Below, one piece after another: positions 16,653-24,338 of a stretch of 64,000 nucleotides of DNA. Each line of letters starts with the position of its first letter. The first letter of the stretch is position 1. The stretch comes from Eggerthella sp. YY7918 (GTDB lineage Bacteria; Actinomycetota; Coriobacteriia; Coriobacteriales; Eggerthellaceae). The notes beneath the pieces are model-generated. The model did not search any database. It was not told where the DNA came from and saw nothing but the letters and a program-made list of their open reading frames with translations. A program made the translations under genes and the position numbers. The stretch spans positions 2,294,001 to 2,358,000 of the forward strand of contig NC_015738.1 of assembly GCF_000270285.1 (NCBI RefSeq), read 5' to 3'.

Positions 16653-18296
16653 ATGAAATCGATTTCACGCAGAAGTTTTATCGGGGGCGCCGGAGCAGGC
16701 GTCGGGCTTTTCGCCTTGGGTTCACTGGCAGGCTGTGCGCCGTCAAGCGCGGAGTCTACCGACGAAGCCGCTTCGCAGCAAGGGTATGCTTGGGAGCAAC
16801 CGCTGGAACCCATCACCGATTTCGTTTCGGAAGAATCCTACGACATCGTTGTGGTAGGCGCGGGCATCGCGGGCTGCGCGGCCGCCCAGTCGGCTGCGGA
16901 AGCGGGCGCGAACGTTCTTCTTGTTGAAAAGTTTGAAGGGGTAACGGCGCACGGACAAGACAACGCCGCACTCGGATCGAAGCTACAGGAAGAAAAAGGC
17001 TACGAATACAACAAGGGCGAGGCGGCCCGCCTTGTGTACGACTGGAGTCAGTCCCAGGCAAACTGGTATCTGATCAAAACGTTTGTTGAAAACAGTGCAG
17101 ACGTCATGAATCACTACATCGACATGGCCGAGCAGTACAACCTTCAAGTAATCCTGAACGACAAAATGACCGCACGTTCCGACTGGGACAATCTTGAAGA
17201 GCGATTCCGTCAGCTAAAATACACCGCCCATAACTTCATCGACCCGCAAAAGGAAGAGCAATTCCCCAATATCAATTTGGTCAACATGCTTTGCCAGTCA
17301 GCGCAAGAGTTCGGTGCCACGGTGAAGTTCAACACCAAGGCCGAACAGCTGGTGAAGGAAGGCGATAAGGTTGTCGGCGTGGTTGTTTCCGACGACGAAG
17401 GGTACAAATGCATGAAGGCCAGCAAGGGCGTCATTCTGGCAACGGGCGGAATTTCCTGGAATCCCGATATGGTGCACGCATGGTGTCCTCTCGCTGAAAA
17501 GGCCGATGTTATCTCCTACTTCCCCGAGGGCGGCGCAACGGGAGACGGCATCGTCATGGGCATGCAGATTGGCGCGGCACGTTCTCGCTGCTATCCGGCA
17601 CCGCTCATTCACCCCGTCCAGCTTTCCGCCATGGGACCTGGGTTCGACACAAGCTGGCTGTATGTGAATAACGACGGCATGCGTTTCTGCTGCGAGGTCG
17701 CCTACGAACCAACGGTCACCAATGCACGCATGAACTCCGTGAAAGACATCACCTGGGCAATCTGGGATGCCCACTATCCCGAGCACGTTCAGCGCCAGGA
17801 ACCCGTCAAGTCGCAGGCGTGGATGGACGGTTTGGAAGAAGCGGTCGAGACGGCCGTAGAAAACGGCGAGTTCATGAAGGCGGATACTCTTGAGGAGCTC
17901 GCTGAAAAGATTGGTGTTCCGGCCGACAATTTGAAGGCTTCGGTCAATCGATACAACCGTATGTGCGAAGCGGGAGTAGACGAGGACTTCGGCGTGCCGG
18001 AGCGCTTCTTGAGCTCGGTGGTTGACGGTCCGTTCTATGCATGCAAGATTAACGCCTGGGTGCTCGCCATCCCGTACGGATTGCACGTCGATAATGAATC
18101 TCAGGTATGCGACAACGACGACAATCCGATCGAAGGACTGTATGCCGTGGGCAACGTGCAAGGCGACTTCTTCGCCAACTCGTACCCCGTAGCCGTTCCC
18201 GGCATCAGCCATGGTCGCGCGCTTGTCTTTGGTCGGTTGGTCGGCCAGAATCTGGCAAACGGCACGAAGATCGACGCGTACCAATACGGCAAATAG
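16653..18296 (+). CDS. Tat-exported FAD-dependent oxidoreductase, fumarate reductase flavoprotein-like
   Basis: A 547-residue exported flavoprotein. The N-terminus has a twin-arginine signal (SRRSFIGG) ending in a lipobox-like LAGCAPSS, so it may be a Tat lipoprotein. The FAD site is YDIVVVGAGIAGCAAAQS. The substrate domain has WLYVNNDGMRFCCE, matching the N-x-x-G-x-R-F-x-x-E pattern of fumarate reductases, but the usual C-terminal GGxHGxxRLGGN block is replaced by VQGDFFANSYPVAVPG, so fumarate is an unlikely substrate. There is no CxxCH heme site. The ATG at 16653 has AAAGGAGG upstream. A LysR gene follows on the same strand. It probably reduces an organic electron acceptor. Confidence 0.88.
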   Translation: MKSISRRSFIGGAGAGVGLFALGSLAGCAPSSAESTDEAASQQGYAWEQPLEPITDFVSEESYDIVVVGAGIAGCAAAQSAAEAGANVLLVEKFEGVTAHGQDNAALGSKLQEEKGYEYNKGEAARLVYDWSQSQANWYLIKTFVENSADVMNHYIDMAEQYNLQVILNDKMTARSDWDNLEERFRQLKYTAHNFIDPQKEEQFPNINLVNMLCQSAQEFGATVKFNTKAEQLVKEGDKVVGVVVSDDEGYKCMKASKGVILATGGISWNPDMVHAWCPLAEKADVISYFPEGGATGDGIVMGMQIGAARSRCYPAPLIHPVQLSAMGPGFDTSWLYVNNDGMRFCCEVAYEPTVTNARMNSVKDITWAIWDAHYPEHVQRQEPVKSQAWMDGLEEAVETAVENGEFMKADTLEELAEKIGVPADNLKASVNRYNRMCEAGVDEDFGVPERFLSSVVDGPFYACKINAWVLAIPYGLHVDNESQVCDNDDNPIEGLYAVGNVQGDFFANSYPVAVPGISHGRALVFGRLVGQNLANGTKIDAYQYGK

Positions 18297-18300
18297 GTTC

Positions 18301-18338
18301 AATGCCTCGCACTTCACCCCTCCGGAGTGCGAGGCATT
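18301..18338 (+). terminator. stem-loop after the first flavoprotein gene
   Basis: AATGCCTCGCACT (18301-18313) pairs perfectly with AGTGCGAGGCATT (18326-18338). The 13-bp stem lies 5 bp after the stop codon. No U-tract follows, so it may act as a terminator with a factor or as an mRNA end protector. Confidence 0.65.
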
Positions 18339-18419
18339 ACCTACCAGCGCCTTCGAATAAACGCGGTACGAATAGGACATCATGCTTGCTTTGAGAGCGA
18401 GTATGATGTCCTAGCACGT

Positions 18420-18440
18420 TTGGTGGCATAATGACACCAA
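18420..18440. promoter_or_regulatory. dyad upstream of the LysR gene, candidate operator
   Basis: TTGGTG (18420-18425) and CACCAA (18435-18440) form a 6-bp dyad with a 9-bp spacer, 23 bp before the LysR start. LysR-type regulators bind such interrupted dyads and usually control themselves, so autoregulation is plausible. TAATGA overlaps the spacer. Confidence 0.4.
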
Positions 18441-18462
18441 CGAGTATGCGGGAGGGGACGCT

Positions 18463-19362
18463 GTGAACGAGCATCAGTTACGCTGCTTCATTGCTGCGGC
18501 GCAATATCTTAATTTCACCAAAGCAGCCGAGGATCTTTACATGACCCAGGCAGCGATGACGTATCAGATTGCCGAAATGGAGAAGTCGCTTAAGGTGCGC
18601 CTTTTCGATCGGGAGAAAGGGAGGGTTCTTCTCACGGAGGCAGGCGAATCCTTTTTGACTTCAGCGCAGGCCATCCTTCATGAAATGGACCGGGCGCGCC
18701 AAACAGCACGCGAAGTTGAGCAGGGTACAACGGATTCGCTCAGCATAGGATGCCACGGCGATGTCTTGTTCCCCCTTCTTCCCGACGTGTTGAAGCGTTT
18801 CAGAGAACTCCATCCGGAAGTCTCCGTTTTTCTTAAGCAAGGCATGACGAGCGACATCGTTAGAGGTCTGAGCGATGGCGATATCGATGTGGGACTTCTC
18901 ACCGGGTACGGAGACTACGTCCCGTCGCTCTCGTGGCTTGAGAGCACGTTGGTATTTTGCGATACCCATTGCGCCGTTGTCGCGCGCGATCATCCGCTCG
19001 CACAACGAACGAGCGTCTCGTATGACGATCTGGCGCACGACAAAAAGATAATCTTGGGAGAGCAAGGGCTTCTTGCCCACGAGGAATCGGCAGACTTTGA
19101 CAACATGCTGTGCGCTTCCGACCCGCAAAGCGTCGTGGTATTGGTTGCCGCAGGCTACGGCATCAGCATTTCGGTCAGCCACGTCGCGCCGCACCATGAC
19201 CCCAAGGTGGTCTGCCTGCCCATAGAAAACTCCAAGATGAATATCTATTCGTGCGTGAAAAAGGATGCGAACAAGGCTTCCCTCGATACGCTTCTCAAGT
19301 TGATTGCAGAAGCCTCTCCGAGTCTTCTTTCAAAGCAGGAGCAGCTTTTCTCGTCATGTTGA
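18463..19362 (+). CDS. LysR-family transcriptional regulator
   Basis: A 299-residue LTTR. The N-terminal winged helix-turn-helix is typical: LRCFIAAAQYLNFTKAAEDLYMTQAAMTYQIAEME with the long linker helix after it; the effector-binding domain begins near residue 90. The GTG at 18463 has GGAGGGG upstream. It lies 166 bp after the first flavoprotein gene on the same strand, behind a stem-loop. In this bacterial group such LysR genes usually sit beside the flavoprotein they control, so that is the likely target; the inducer would be the flavoprotein's substrate. Confidence 0.93.
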   Translation: MNEHQLRCFIAAAQYLNFTKAAEDLYMTQAAMTYQIAEMEKSLKVRLFDREKGRVLLTEAGESFLTSAQAILHEMDRARQTAREVEQGTTDSLSIGCHGDVLFPLLPDVLKRFRELHPEVSVFLKQGMTSDIVRGLSDGDIDVGLLTGYGDYVPSLSWLESTLVFCDTHCAVVARDHPLAQRTSVSYDDLAHDKKIILGEQGLLAHEESADFDNMLCASDPQSVVVLVAAGYGISISVSHVAPHHDPKVVCLPIENSKMNIYSCVKKDANKASLDTLLKLIAEASPSLLSKQEQLFSSC

Positions 19363-19398
19363 TATCGAAGGCACCCGGAGGTTTTCGATAGCGGGCGC

Positions 19399-19917
19399 TT
19401 ACCGGTTTGACGGATCGGACAAATCGACTTCAGCTTTCAATGCACTGTCGATCTCACGCACCTGAACAGCGGCTTTCCCGCTGGGGTCGGCGGCGATATC
19501 CACGATGGCTGATTCGGGGCCTTCGTCATCATCGTCAAGCAAACCGGCCAGCTCTTCCGGACTGTCGGGCAAATAGAAGTCGTAGGCCTTTGCGAGCGCG
19601 CGAGCTTGCTCCCGGCGCACGTTGGCAAGCGCCCCTTCCCCCGCTTCGCGCAAATACTCTGAGGCCAGCAACAAACTGCGCGCAATGTATTCGGTTACGT
19701 TCGGGTCAACGCCCGACACCTGCAGGACGCTTGCGATGGATTCCGGCGAAAGCGAAAGCAGCACGCTGCCATCGAGATCGGTCGCCTCTCCCACCGCATC
19801 TTCCAGCATGTCGGCCGCGCCTTTTGGATCGCGTTCGCCGCGTGCCTTAAACCAACTGCGTCGCAGTATTTCCGCGTACTGCAAAAGAATACGCATCAGG
19901 TAATCTTGTTCTAACAT
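19399..19917 (-). CDS. conserved-looking hypothetical protein downstream of ruvCAB
   Basis: A 172-residue protein of unknown function. It is largely helical and acidic, opening MLEQDYLMRILLQYAEILRR and ending in an acidic, Asp-rich tail (LLDDDDEGPES, then a charged end). It has no signal peptide, membrane segment or known catalytic motif. The ATG at 19917 has GGAGAG 6 bases upstream. It starts 20 bp after ruvB, so it is probably the last gene of the ruvCAB transcript. The N-terminus is reminiscent of the small DUF6483-type proteins, but this was not tested. Confidence 0.7.
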   Translation of the reverse strand: MLEQDYLMRILLQYAEILRRSWFKARGERDPKGAADMLEDAVGEATDLDGSVLLSLSPESIASVLQVSGVDPNVTEYIARSLLLASEYLREAGEGALANVRREQARALAKAYDFYLPDSPEELAGLLDDDDEGPESAIVDIAADPSGKAAVQVREIDSALKAEVDLSDPSNR

Positions 19918-19937
19918 GTTCACTCTCCGTTCTGTCG

Positions 19938-21026
19938 TCAGGACGACGGAGCCTTGATACCCAAGTGGTCATATGCTCGTTCGGTGGCGACGCGGCCCTT
20001 TGGCGTGCGCACCATCAAACCCTGCTGCATCAGATACGGCTCGTACACATCTTCAAGTGAATCGGGATCTTCCGAGAGCGCCGAGGCAAGCGTCGTCAAC
20101 CCAACGGGACGACCGCCGAACTGCACCGTCAGAAGCTCCAAGATGCGATTGTCGATCGCATCCAACCCGAGCGCATCCACTTCGAAAAAGCTCAGGGCTT
20201 GCGCCGCAACATCTTCGTCAATCACCCCGTCGCCACGCACCTGAGCCCAGTCGCGCACCCGCTTGAGCAAACGATTTGCCAAGCGTGGCGTGCCACGGCT
20301 GCGGCGGGCGATTTCAAGGGCGCCGTCCTCGGCAATATCCACATCAAGAATAGCGGCCGAACGGCGTACGATAGACGCCAATTCCTCGGGGGTGTAATAC
20401 TGTAAACGAAAGGCAATACCAAAGCGATCGCGCAAGGGTCCTGTAAGCAACCCCGTACGGGTCGTAGCCCCGATGAGCGTAAAGCGTGGCAGGTCGAGCC
20501 TGATCGAACGCGCCGCCGGTCCCTTGCCCACCACAATATCGAGAGCAAAGTCTTCCAACGCCGGATACAGCACCTCTTCCACCATGCGGTTGAGGCGATG
20601 AATCTCGTCGATAAACAGCACATCGCCTTCCTCAAGGTTTGTGAGGATGGCGGCCAGATCGCCGGTACGCTCGATGGCGGGTCCGCTGGTTGTTTTAATG
20701 GTGGCGCCCAGCTCGTTGGCAACGACGGTTGCCAGAGTTGTCTTGCCAAGGCCCGGCGGGCCCGAGAATAAGATGTGATCGACCACATCGCCACGCGCTT
20801 GAGCAGCCTCTATGAGAATGGCCAGCGATTCCTTGATTTTTGTCTGACCCAAATAGTCGCCCAAACGCTTGGGCCGCAGACTGCGGTCGAGCGCAAGGTC
20901 GTCCTCCGTGAGCGACGGCGCGACCGTGCGCGAGCGCGCGTCGGCCGACGCGGCGCCGCCCGCCGCAGTCGCGCCAAGGCCCGCCTCGAACACCAGACCC
21001 TCTATTTCGATACTCTTGTCAGCCAT
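19938..21026 (-). CDS. ruvB: Holliday junction branch-migration ATPase RuvB
   Basis: A 362-residue AAA+ motor that drives branch migration with RuvA. Walker A is [10 protein letters not shown], Walker B is [10 protein letters not shown], and sensor and arginine-finger regions [18 protein letters not shown] are intact. The C-terminal winged helix includes [15 protein letters not shown] and ends [16 protein letters not shown]. An extra N-terminal leader of about 45 residues precedes the [12 protein letters not shown] start of the conserved core. It follows ruvA by 151 bp, a gap that contains a structured repeat, and precedes the small helical gene. Confidence 0.97.
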   Translation of the reverse strand: MADKSIEIEGLVFEAGLGATAAGGAASADARSRTVAPSLTEDDLALDRSLRPKRLGDYLGQTKIKESLAILIEAAQARGDVVDHILFSGPPGLGKTTLATVVANELGATIKTTSGPAIERTGDLAAILTNLEEGDVLFIDEIHRLNRMVEEVLYPALEDFALDIVVGKGPAARSIRLDLPRFTLIGATTRTGLLTGPLRDRFGIAFRLQYYTPEELASIVRRSAAILDVDIAEDGALEIARRSRGTPRLANRLLKRVRDWAQVRGDGVIDEDVAAQALSFFEVDALGLDAIDNRILELLTVQFGGRPVGLTTLASALSEDPDSLEDVYEPYLMQQGLMVRTPKGRVATERAYDHLGIKAPSS

Positions 21027-21072
21027 AGCCGCCTTTTCCGCTTCCTCATCGCAGGTCCCACACGGTCAGCGA

Positions 21073-21171
21073 GGCTTTTCGTGGTGCCCGAGATTGGCGG
21101 GAAAGCCGGAGGAAGCGTACCTTGGTACGCGACGAGGGCTTGGAACGCCAAGATCGGGGCCACGGAAAGCC
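21073..21171 (+). repeat. structured palindromic element between ruvA and ruvB
   Basis: A 99-bp element almost filling the ruvA-ruvB gap. The outer arms (21073-21099 and 21146-21171) pair imperfectly over about 26 bp. Inside, AAGCC (21103-21107) pairs with GGCTT (21137-21141), enclosing a perfect hairpin GCGTAC-CTTG-GTACGC (21115-21130). The three-level nesting looks like an RNA fold or a palindromic interspersed repeat rather than random sequence. It is transcribed within the ruvCAB message on the other strand. Confidence 0.6.
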
Positions 21172-21177
21172 GCAGCG

Positions 21178-21795
21178 TCAAGTCGTTCCGACGGTCGGCA
21201 AACCGGCGGAACCTAGTCGTTTCAACGCATATTGTAACAGGACGCTTTCGTCCGCACCTTCAGGTGCTCCTTGGAGGGCGACATCAGCCTCGGCCGATGT
21301 GAAACCCATCGAGAGCAACGCTTCACGCGCCCCCTGCACCTGTTCGGACAAAATCGCATCAGGGGCCTCGTCGGCAAACAAACCGGCAAGCCCTTCGTCG
21401 AACGAGCCCTTCAGTTCCAACACGATGCGTGAGGCGGTCTTCTTTCCTACGCCGGGAATCTTTTGTACTGCGGCAACATCTTGGGCCGATACCGCCGACA
21501 CCAACCCTTGTGGCGAAAAGACCGAGAGCGCCGCCAGCGCCACTTTTGGACCCACGCCGTTTACGCCGATAAGGCGTTCGAACAGCGCCTTTTCTTCAAG
21601 CGTCAGAAAGCCGAAAAGCGATATTCCGTCTTCGCGCACCTGCAAATAGGTATGCAGCTCAACCGGATTGCCCGCCTCGGGAAGTTTGGAAAGGCCGCTT
21701 TGCGACATGCCCACCGCATAACCCACGCCTCCCACGTCGACATAGGCTGTCGTGGTGGTCTTGCCCGCCAGCACTCCCTTCAAAAACGCAATCAT
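21178..21795 (-). CDS. ruvA: Holliday junction DNA-binding protein RuvA
   Basis: A 205-residue subunit that holds the four-way junction and recruits RuvB. The N-terminal OB-fold includes VDVGGVGYAV, the middle has two helix-hairpin-helix motifs (LIGVNGVGPKVALA and KIPGVGKKTASRIVLEL), and the C-terminal three-helix RuvB-binding domain has REALLSMGFTSAEAD. The ATG at 21795 with AAGGAC upstream overlaps the ruvC stop as ATGA; the longer open frame is not used. Confidence 0.97.
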   Translation of the reverse strand: MIAFLKGVLAGKTTTTAYVDVGGVGYAVGMSQSGLSKLPEAGNPVELHTYLQVREDGISLFGFLTLEEKALFERLIGVNGVGPKVALAALSVFSPQGLVSAVSAQDVAAVQKIPGVGKKTASRIVLELKGSFDEGLAGLFADEAPDAILSEQVQGAREALLSMGFTSAEADVALQGAPEGADESVLLQYALKRLGSAGLPTVGTT

Positions 21796-22409
21796 TGCAG
21801 GTCCTTTCCCGTAAGGTGAACCCCGTATGCCGAAGCCGGTACTCGCTCGGCATCTGTCTTCGTTAACCGCGCCGCCAGAGCAGGCACATCGTACGCCGAG
21901 CACGCAGCCCCGGTGCGTCGAGCAAACCCTTCGTGGGTGGTATAGCAAATGGCCGCCGCCAACGCATCCGCCGCATGATCAGGACGAGGCGTCTCGTCGA
22001 GGGCAAGCAGGTGCCGCACCATGTACTGCACCTGATCCTTCTCGGCCGAACCGGTGCCCACCACCGCCAGCTTGATTTGGCTTGGCGAGAATTCAAGCAC
22101 CTCAAGGTCGCATTCGGCACAGGCCACAAGCGCTGCACCGCGCGCCTGCCCCGTGGCGAACGCGCTCTGTACGTTCACGCCAAACCATACCGTCTCAATG
22201 CCTACACATGTGGGTTCAAAGCGCGCGACGACGGCAGACATCTGCTCATGGATCTTCTGCAACCGCCGCGCGAGCGGCACGTCCTTCGCTGTGGTAATAC
22301 ACCCATATGCCACGCACGAAAGCTTTGACCCCCGCTGCGCGACCACACCCCAACCGGTGTTGGCCAGTCCGGGGTCAATGCCCAGTATGATACGTTCAGT
22401 GCGTGCCAC
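21792..22409 (-). CDS. ruvC: Holliday junction resolvase RuvC
   Basis: A 205-residue endonuclease that cuts Holliday junctions. Acidic active-site residues sit in ILGIDPGLANTGWGVV (Asp), CVGIETVWFGVNVQS (Glu) and RPDHAADALAAAICY (two Asp). The GTG at 22409 is preferred because AAGGA stands 5 bases upstream and translation then begins RTERIILGIDPG; an in-frame ATG at 22442 has no ribosome site. It is the first gene of the ruvCAB unit and overlaps ruvA by 4 bp. Confidence 0.94.
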   Translation of the reverse strand: MARTERIILGIDPGLANTGWGVVAQRGSKLSCVAYGCITTAKDVPLARRLQKIHEQMSAVVARFEPTCVGIETVWFGVNVQSAFATGQARGAALVACAECDLEVLEFSPSQIKLAVVGTGSAEKDQVQYMVRHLLALDETPRPDHAADALAAAICYTTHEGFARRTGAACSAYDVPALAARLTKTDAERVPASAYGVHLTGKDLQ

Positions 22410-22448
22410 GTATTCCTTCTGTTCGCGCTTCTCGGTACCCATAGTACA

Positions 22449-22462
22449 AACGAATGTTCGTT
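22449..22462. promoter_or_regulatory. palindrome in the ruvC promoter region
   Basis: AACGAA-TG-TTCGTT is a 6-bp dyad with a 2-bp centre, just upstream of a TACTAT -10 candidate (minus strand, 22446-22441) for ruvCAB. It looks like a repressor site. It does not match the LexA boxes of Bacillus or mycobacteria, whose half-sites are separated by 4 bp. Confidence 0.35.
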
Positions 22463-22524
22463 ACCATACTACCATACCGCGACGGCATGAGAGATACTTT
22501 TTCAGAATTTTGACGCATATAGAG

Positions 22525-22552
22525 CGAACCCGCCACAATCGCAGCGGGTTCG
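22525..22552. terminator. stem-loop between yebC and ruvC
   Basis: CGAACCCGC (22525-22533) pairs with GCGGGTTCG (22544-22552), 27 bp after the yebC stop. There is no long U-tract on the minus strand, so this is a terminator-like hairpin of moderate confidence. Confidence 0.5.
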
Positions 22553-22578
22553 TTTACCTTACTAAATGTTAGAACAGG

Positions 22579-23379
22579 CTATTCGTCAAGCGCTTCGGCG
22601 ATTTCGTCGGTGATATCCATGACGTGATAGACGTTCTGCAGGTCTTCCAGCTCTTCAAGCTTGTCGATGAGGCGCATGACCTTCTTTGCGTCGGCAACGC
22701 TTACCTGAGCAGGGGTCGTGGCCTCCATGGTCATCTCGGCACCCTTGGTTTCAATACCCGCCTCTTCAAGCGCACGCTTCACCGCCATGAGCTCGGTGGG
22801 GCTGGTATAGACAATCCACTCGTCGTCCGCATCCTCGTAGTCGTCGCCGCCGGCCTCGGCCACGGCCAACATGAACTCGTCCTCGTCGGCAGCAGCGCCG
22901 TTGGGGCCCACCGGGTTCTTTTTGTCGCCCGTTTCAACCTCTTTGGGCACCATGATCTGGCCCTTGCGCTCGAACATGAACGCTACCGAACCCGACGTGC
23001 CCAGGTTGCCGCCGTGGTGGTTGAACGCAGCGCGCACGTCGGCGGCGGTGCGGTTGCGGTTGTCGGTAAGCGCCTCGCAGTAGATAGCCACGCCGGCTGG
23101 ACCATAGCCCTCGTAGACGACCGTTTCATAGTTCGCCGCATCTTTGCCGGTACCGAATGCCTTGTCGATAGCGACCTTGATCTTATCCTTCGGAAGCGAA
23201 TAGCCCTTGGCCTTTTCGATAGCGGCCGCAAGCGACGCATTGTTGTCGGGGTTCGGGTCGCCGCCTTCTTTGGCCGCCACCGTGATATTACGCGACAGTT
23301 TGGAGAACAAGGCCGAGCGCTTCGCGTCCTGCGCCGCCTTGCGATGTTTCGTTGTAGCCCACTTTGAATGCCCTGACAT
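22579..23379 (-). CDS. YebC/PmpR-family protein
   Basis: A 266-residue cytoplasmic protein of the YebC/PmpR/TACO1 family; members have been described as transcription regulators and, more recently, as ribosome-associated factors that help translate proline runs. It starts MSGHSKWATTKHRKAAQDAKR, the family hallmark, and has the YEGYGPAGVAIYCEALTDNR and NLGTSGSVAFMFERKG blocks. About 15-20 residues (ETGDKKNPVGPNGAAADE) are inserted after the strand following MFERKG, compared with the usual sequence of about 245 residues. The ATG at 23379 has GGAAGGG. It sits alone upstream of ruvCAB on the same strand, a frequent neighbour order (yebC-ruvCAB). Confidence 0.95.
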   Translation of the reverse strand: MSGHSKWATTKHRKAAQDAKRSALFSKLSRNITVAAKEGGDPNPDNNASLAAAIEKAKGYSLPKDKIKVAIDKAFGTGKDAANYETVVYEGYGPAGVAIYCEALTDNRNRTAADVRAAFNHHGGNLGTSGSVAFMFERKGQIMVPKEVETGDKKNPVGPNGAAADEDEFMLAVAEAGGDDYEDADDEWIVYTSPTELMAVKRALEEAGIETKGAEMTMEATTPAQVSVADAKKVMRLIDKLEELEDLQNVYHVMDITDEIAEALDE

Positions 23380-23571
23380 ATACGTCCCTTCCGATAGTAC
23401 TCTTGCCAGCCGATTATTCTAACACACCCAACAAAGCCCCGGTCGGCCTACAAAGGAACTGCAGAACGGGCGATCTGGAATCGTCGGAGGTTTCGGGCGG
23501 GCAACAAAACGAATGCGGTCTTGCTACCGAATGCCGGAAGGTCCGCAAGCGAACATACAATGACAACGTTT

Positions 23572-23597
23572 GAGGATCTTGCCCGAGGTGGATCCTC
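23572..23597 (+). promoter_or_regulatory. leader hairpin before the bacterioferritin gene
   Basis: GAGGATC (23572-23578) and GATCCTC (23591-23597) form a perfect 7-bp stem 34 bp before the start codon, downstream of a TACAAT -10 candidate (23556-23561). It could tune translation or mRNA life. No clear Fur-box was found nearby. Confidence 0.3.
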
Positions 23598-23630
23598 CGA
23601 ATCGATTATTCCCGCGGAAGGAGCACTGCT

Positions 23631-24095
23631 ATGAAGGGCAACCAACAGCTCATCGATGCACTCAACGACCTGCTTGCCGGCGAGTTGACCGCCATCAACC
23701 AGTACATGGTCCACGCCGAAATGTGCGAGGACTGGGGGTATGGAAAACTGCATGAAAACTTTGAGAAGCGTGCCATCACCGAGATGAAGCACGCCGAAAA
23801 GCTTATCGAACGCATCCTCTTCTTGGAGGGCACGCCCATCGTGTCGCACCTCAACGACATCAATATCGGCGCCATGGTGCCCCAGCAGGTGGATAACGAC
23901 CACGCGCTTGAAATCGACACGGTGCGCGACTACAACGAAGCCATTGTTTTGGCTGGCGATGTGCTCGACTACGCCACGCGCGACATCCTCATGGAAATTC
24001 TTGAGGACGAGGATCAGCACGTTGACGAGCTTGAAGAGCTGCAGGATCAGATCGAGCAGATGTCGCTTCAAATTTTCCTCTCCACCCAAAACTAG
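23631..24095 (+). CDS. bfr: bacterioferritin
   Basis: A 154-residue iron-storage subunit that forms a 24-mer with heme at subunit dimers. All ferroxidase ligands fall at the canonical positions: Glu18, Glu51, His54, Glu94, Glu127 and His130. Met52, the heme ligand, is present in ITEMKHAEKLIERI, which separates it from heme-free ferritins. The ATG at 23631 has GGAAGGAG upstream. It is a single-gene unit with a strong terminator after it, and protects against iron and peroxide. Confidence 0.96.
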   Translation: MKGNQQLIDALNDLLAGELTAINQYMVHAEMCEDWGYGKLHENFEKRAITEMKHAEKLIERILFLEGTPIVSHLNDINIGAMVPQQVDNDHALEIDTVRDYNEAIVLAGDVLDYATRDILMEILEDEDQHVDELEELQDQIEQMSLQIFLSTQN

Positions 24096-24115
24096 CGCAC
24101 CTTTATTGCAGAAAT

Positions 24116-24153
24116 AAAGCCACCGAAGTTCCGTACGGACTCGGTGGCTTTTT
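24116..24153 (+). terminator. terminator of bacterioferritin
   Basis: AAAGCCACCGA (24116-24126) pairs perfectly with TCGGTGGCTTT (24141-24151) and runs into TTTTT. A textbook intrinsic terminator 20 bp after the stop. Confidence 0.93.
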
Positions 24154-24241
24154 GCTGCCGTGCTTTGGGAACAGCGGCTCGTTGGCAGCGCCCCCCATCG
24201 TGCACTTTATCGGGATAAAGCGAACGCAGGCAGGGTTTTTG

Positions 24242-24270
24242 TTGACAACCGAGGTCGGGCTGCGCACTAT
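24242..24270 (+). promoter_or_regulatory. sigma-70-type promoter of the serA-like gene
   Basis: A consensus -35 TTGACA (24242-24247) is followed after 17 bp by CACTAT (24265-24270), 69 bp before the start codon. A CTTTAT-CGGG-ATAAAG palindrome (24205-24220) lies 21 bp upstream of the -35 and may bind a regulator. Confidence 0.6.
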
Positions 24271-24338
24271 AAGGAAAGACATCGACACGCGACAGCACAA
24301 GCCGCCGCCGACCGAACCACACCCCGATAGGAGATTCC

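Noticed and set aside
16653-18296. Fumarate reductase (flavocytochrome c) call
   Set aside because: No CxxCH heme motif and the C-terminal substrate/FAD block differs from fumarate reductases, so only the broader family is named.
22449-22462. LexA (SOS) box at ruvC
   Set aside because: Half-sites are separated by 2 bp, whereas the Bacillus and mycobacterial boxes have 4 bp; kept only as an unassigned palindrome.
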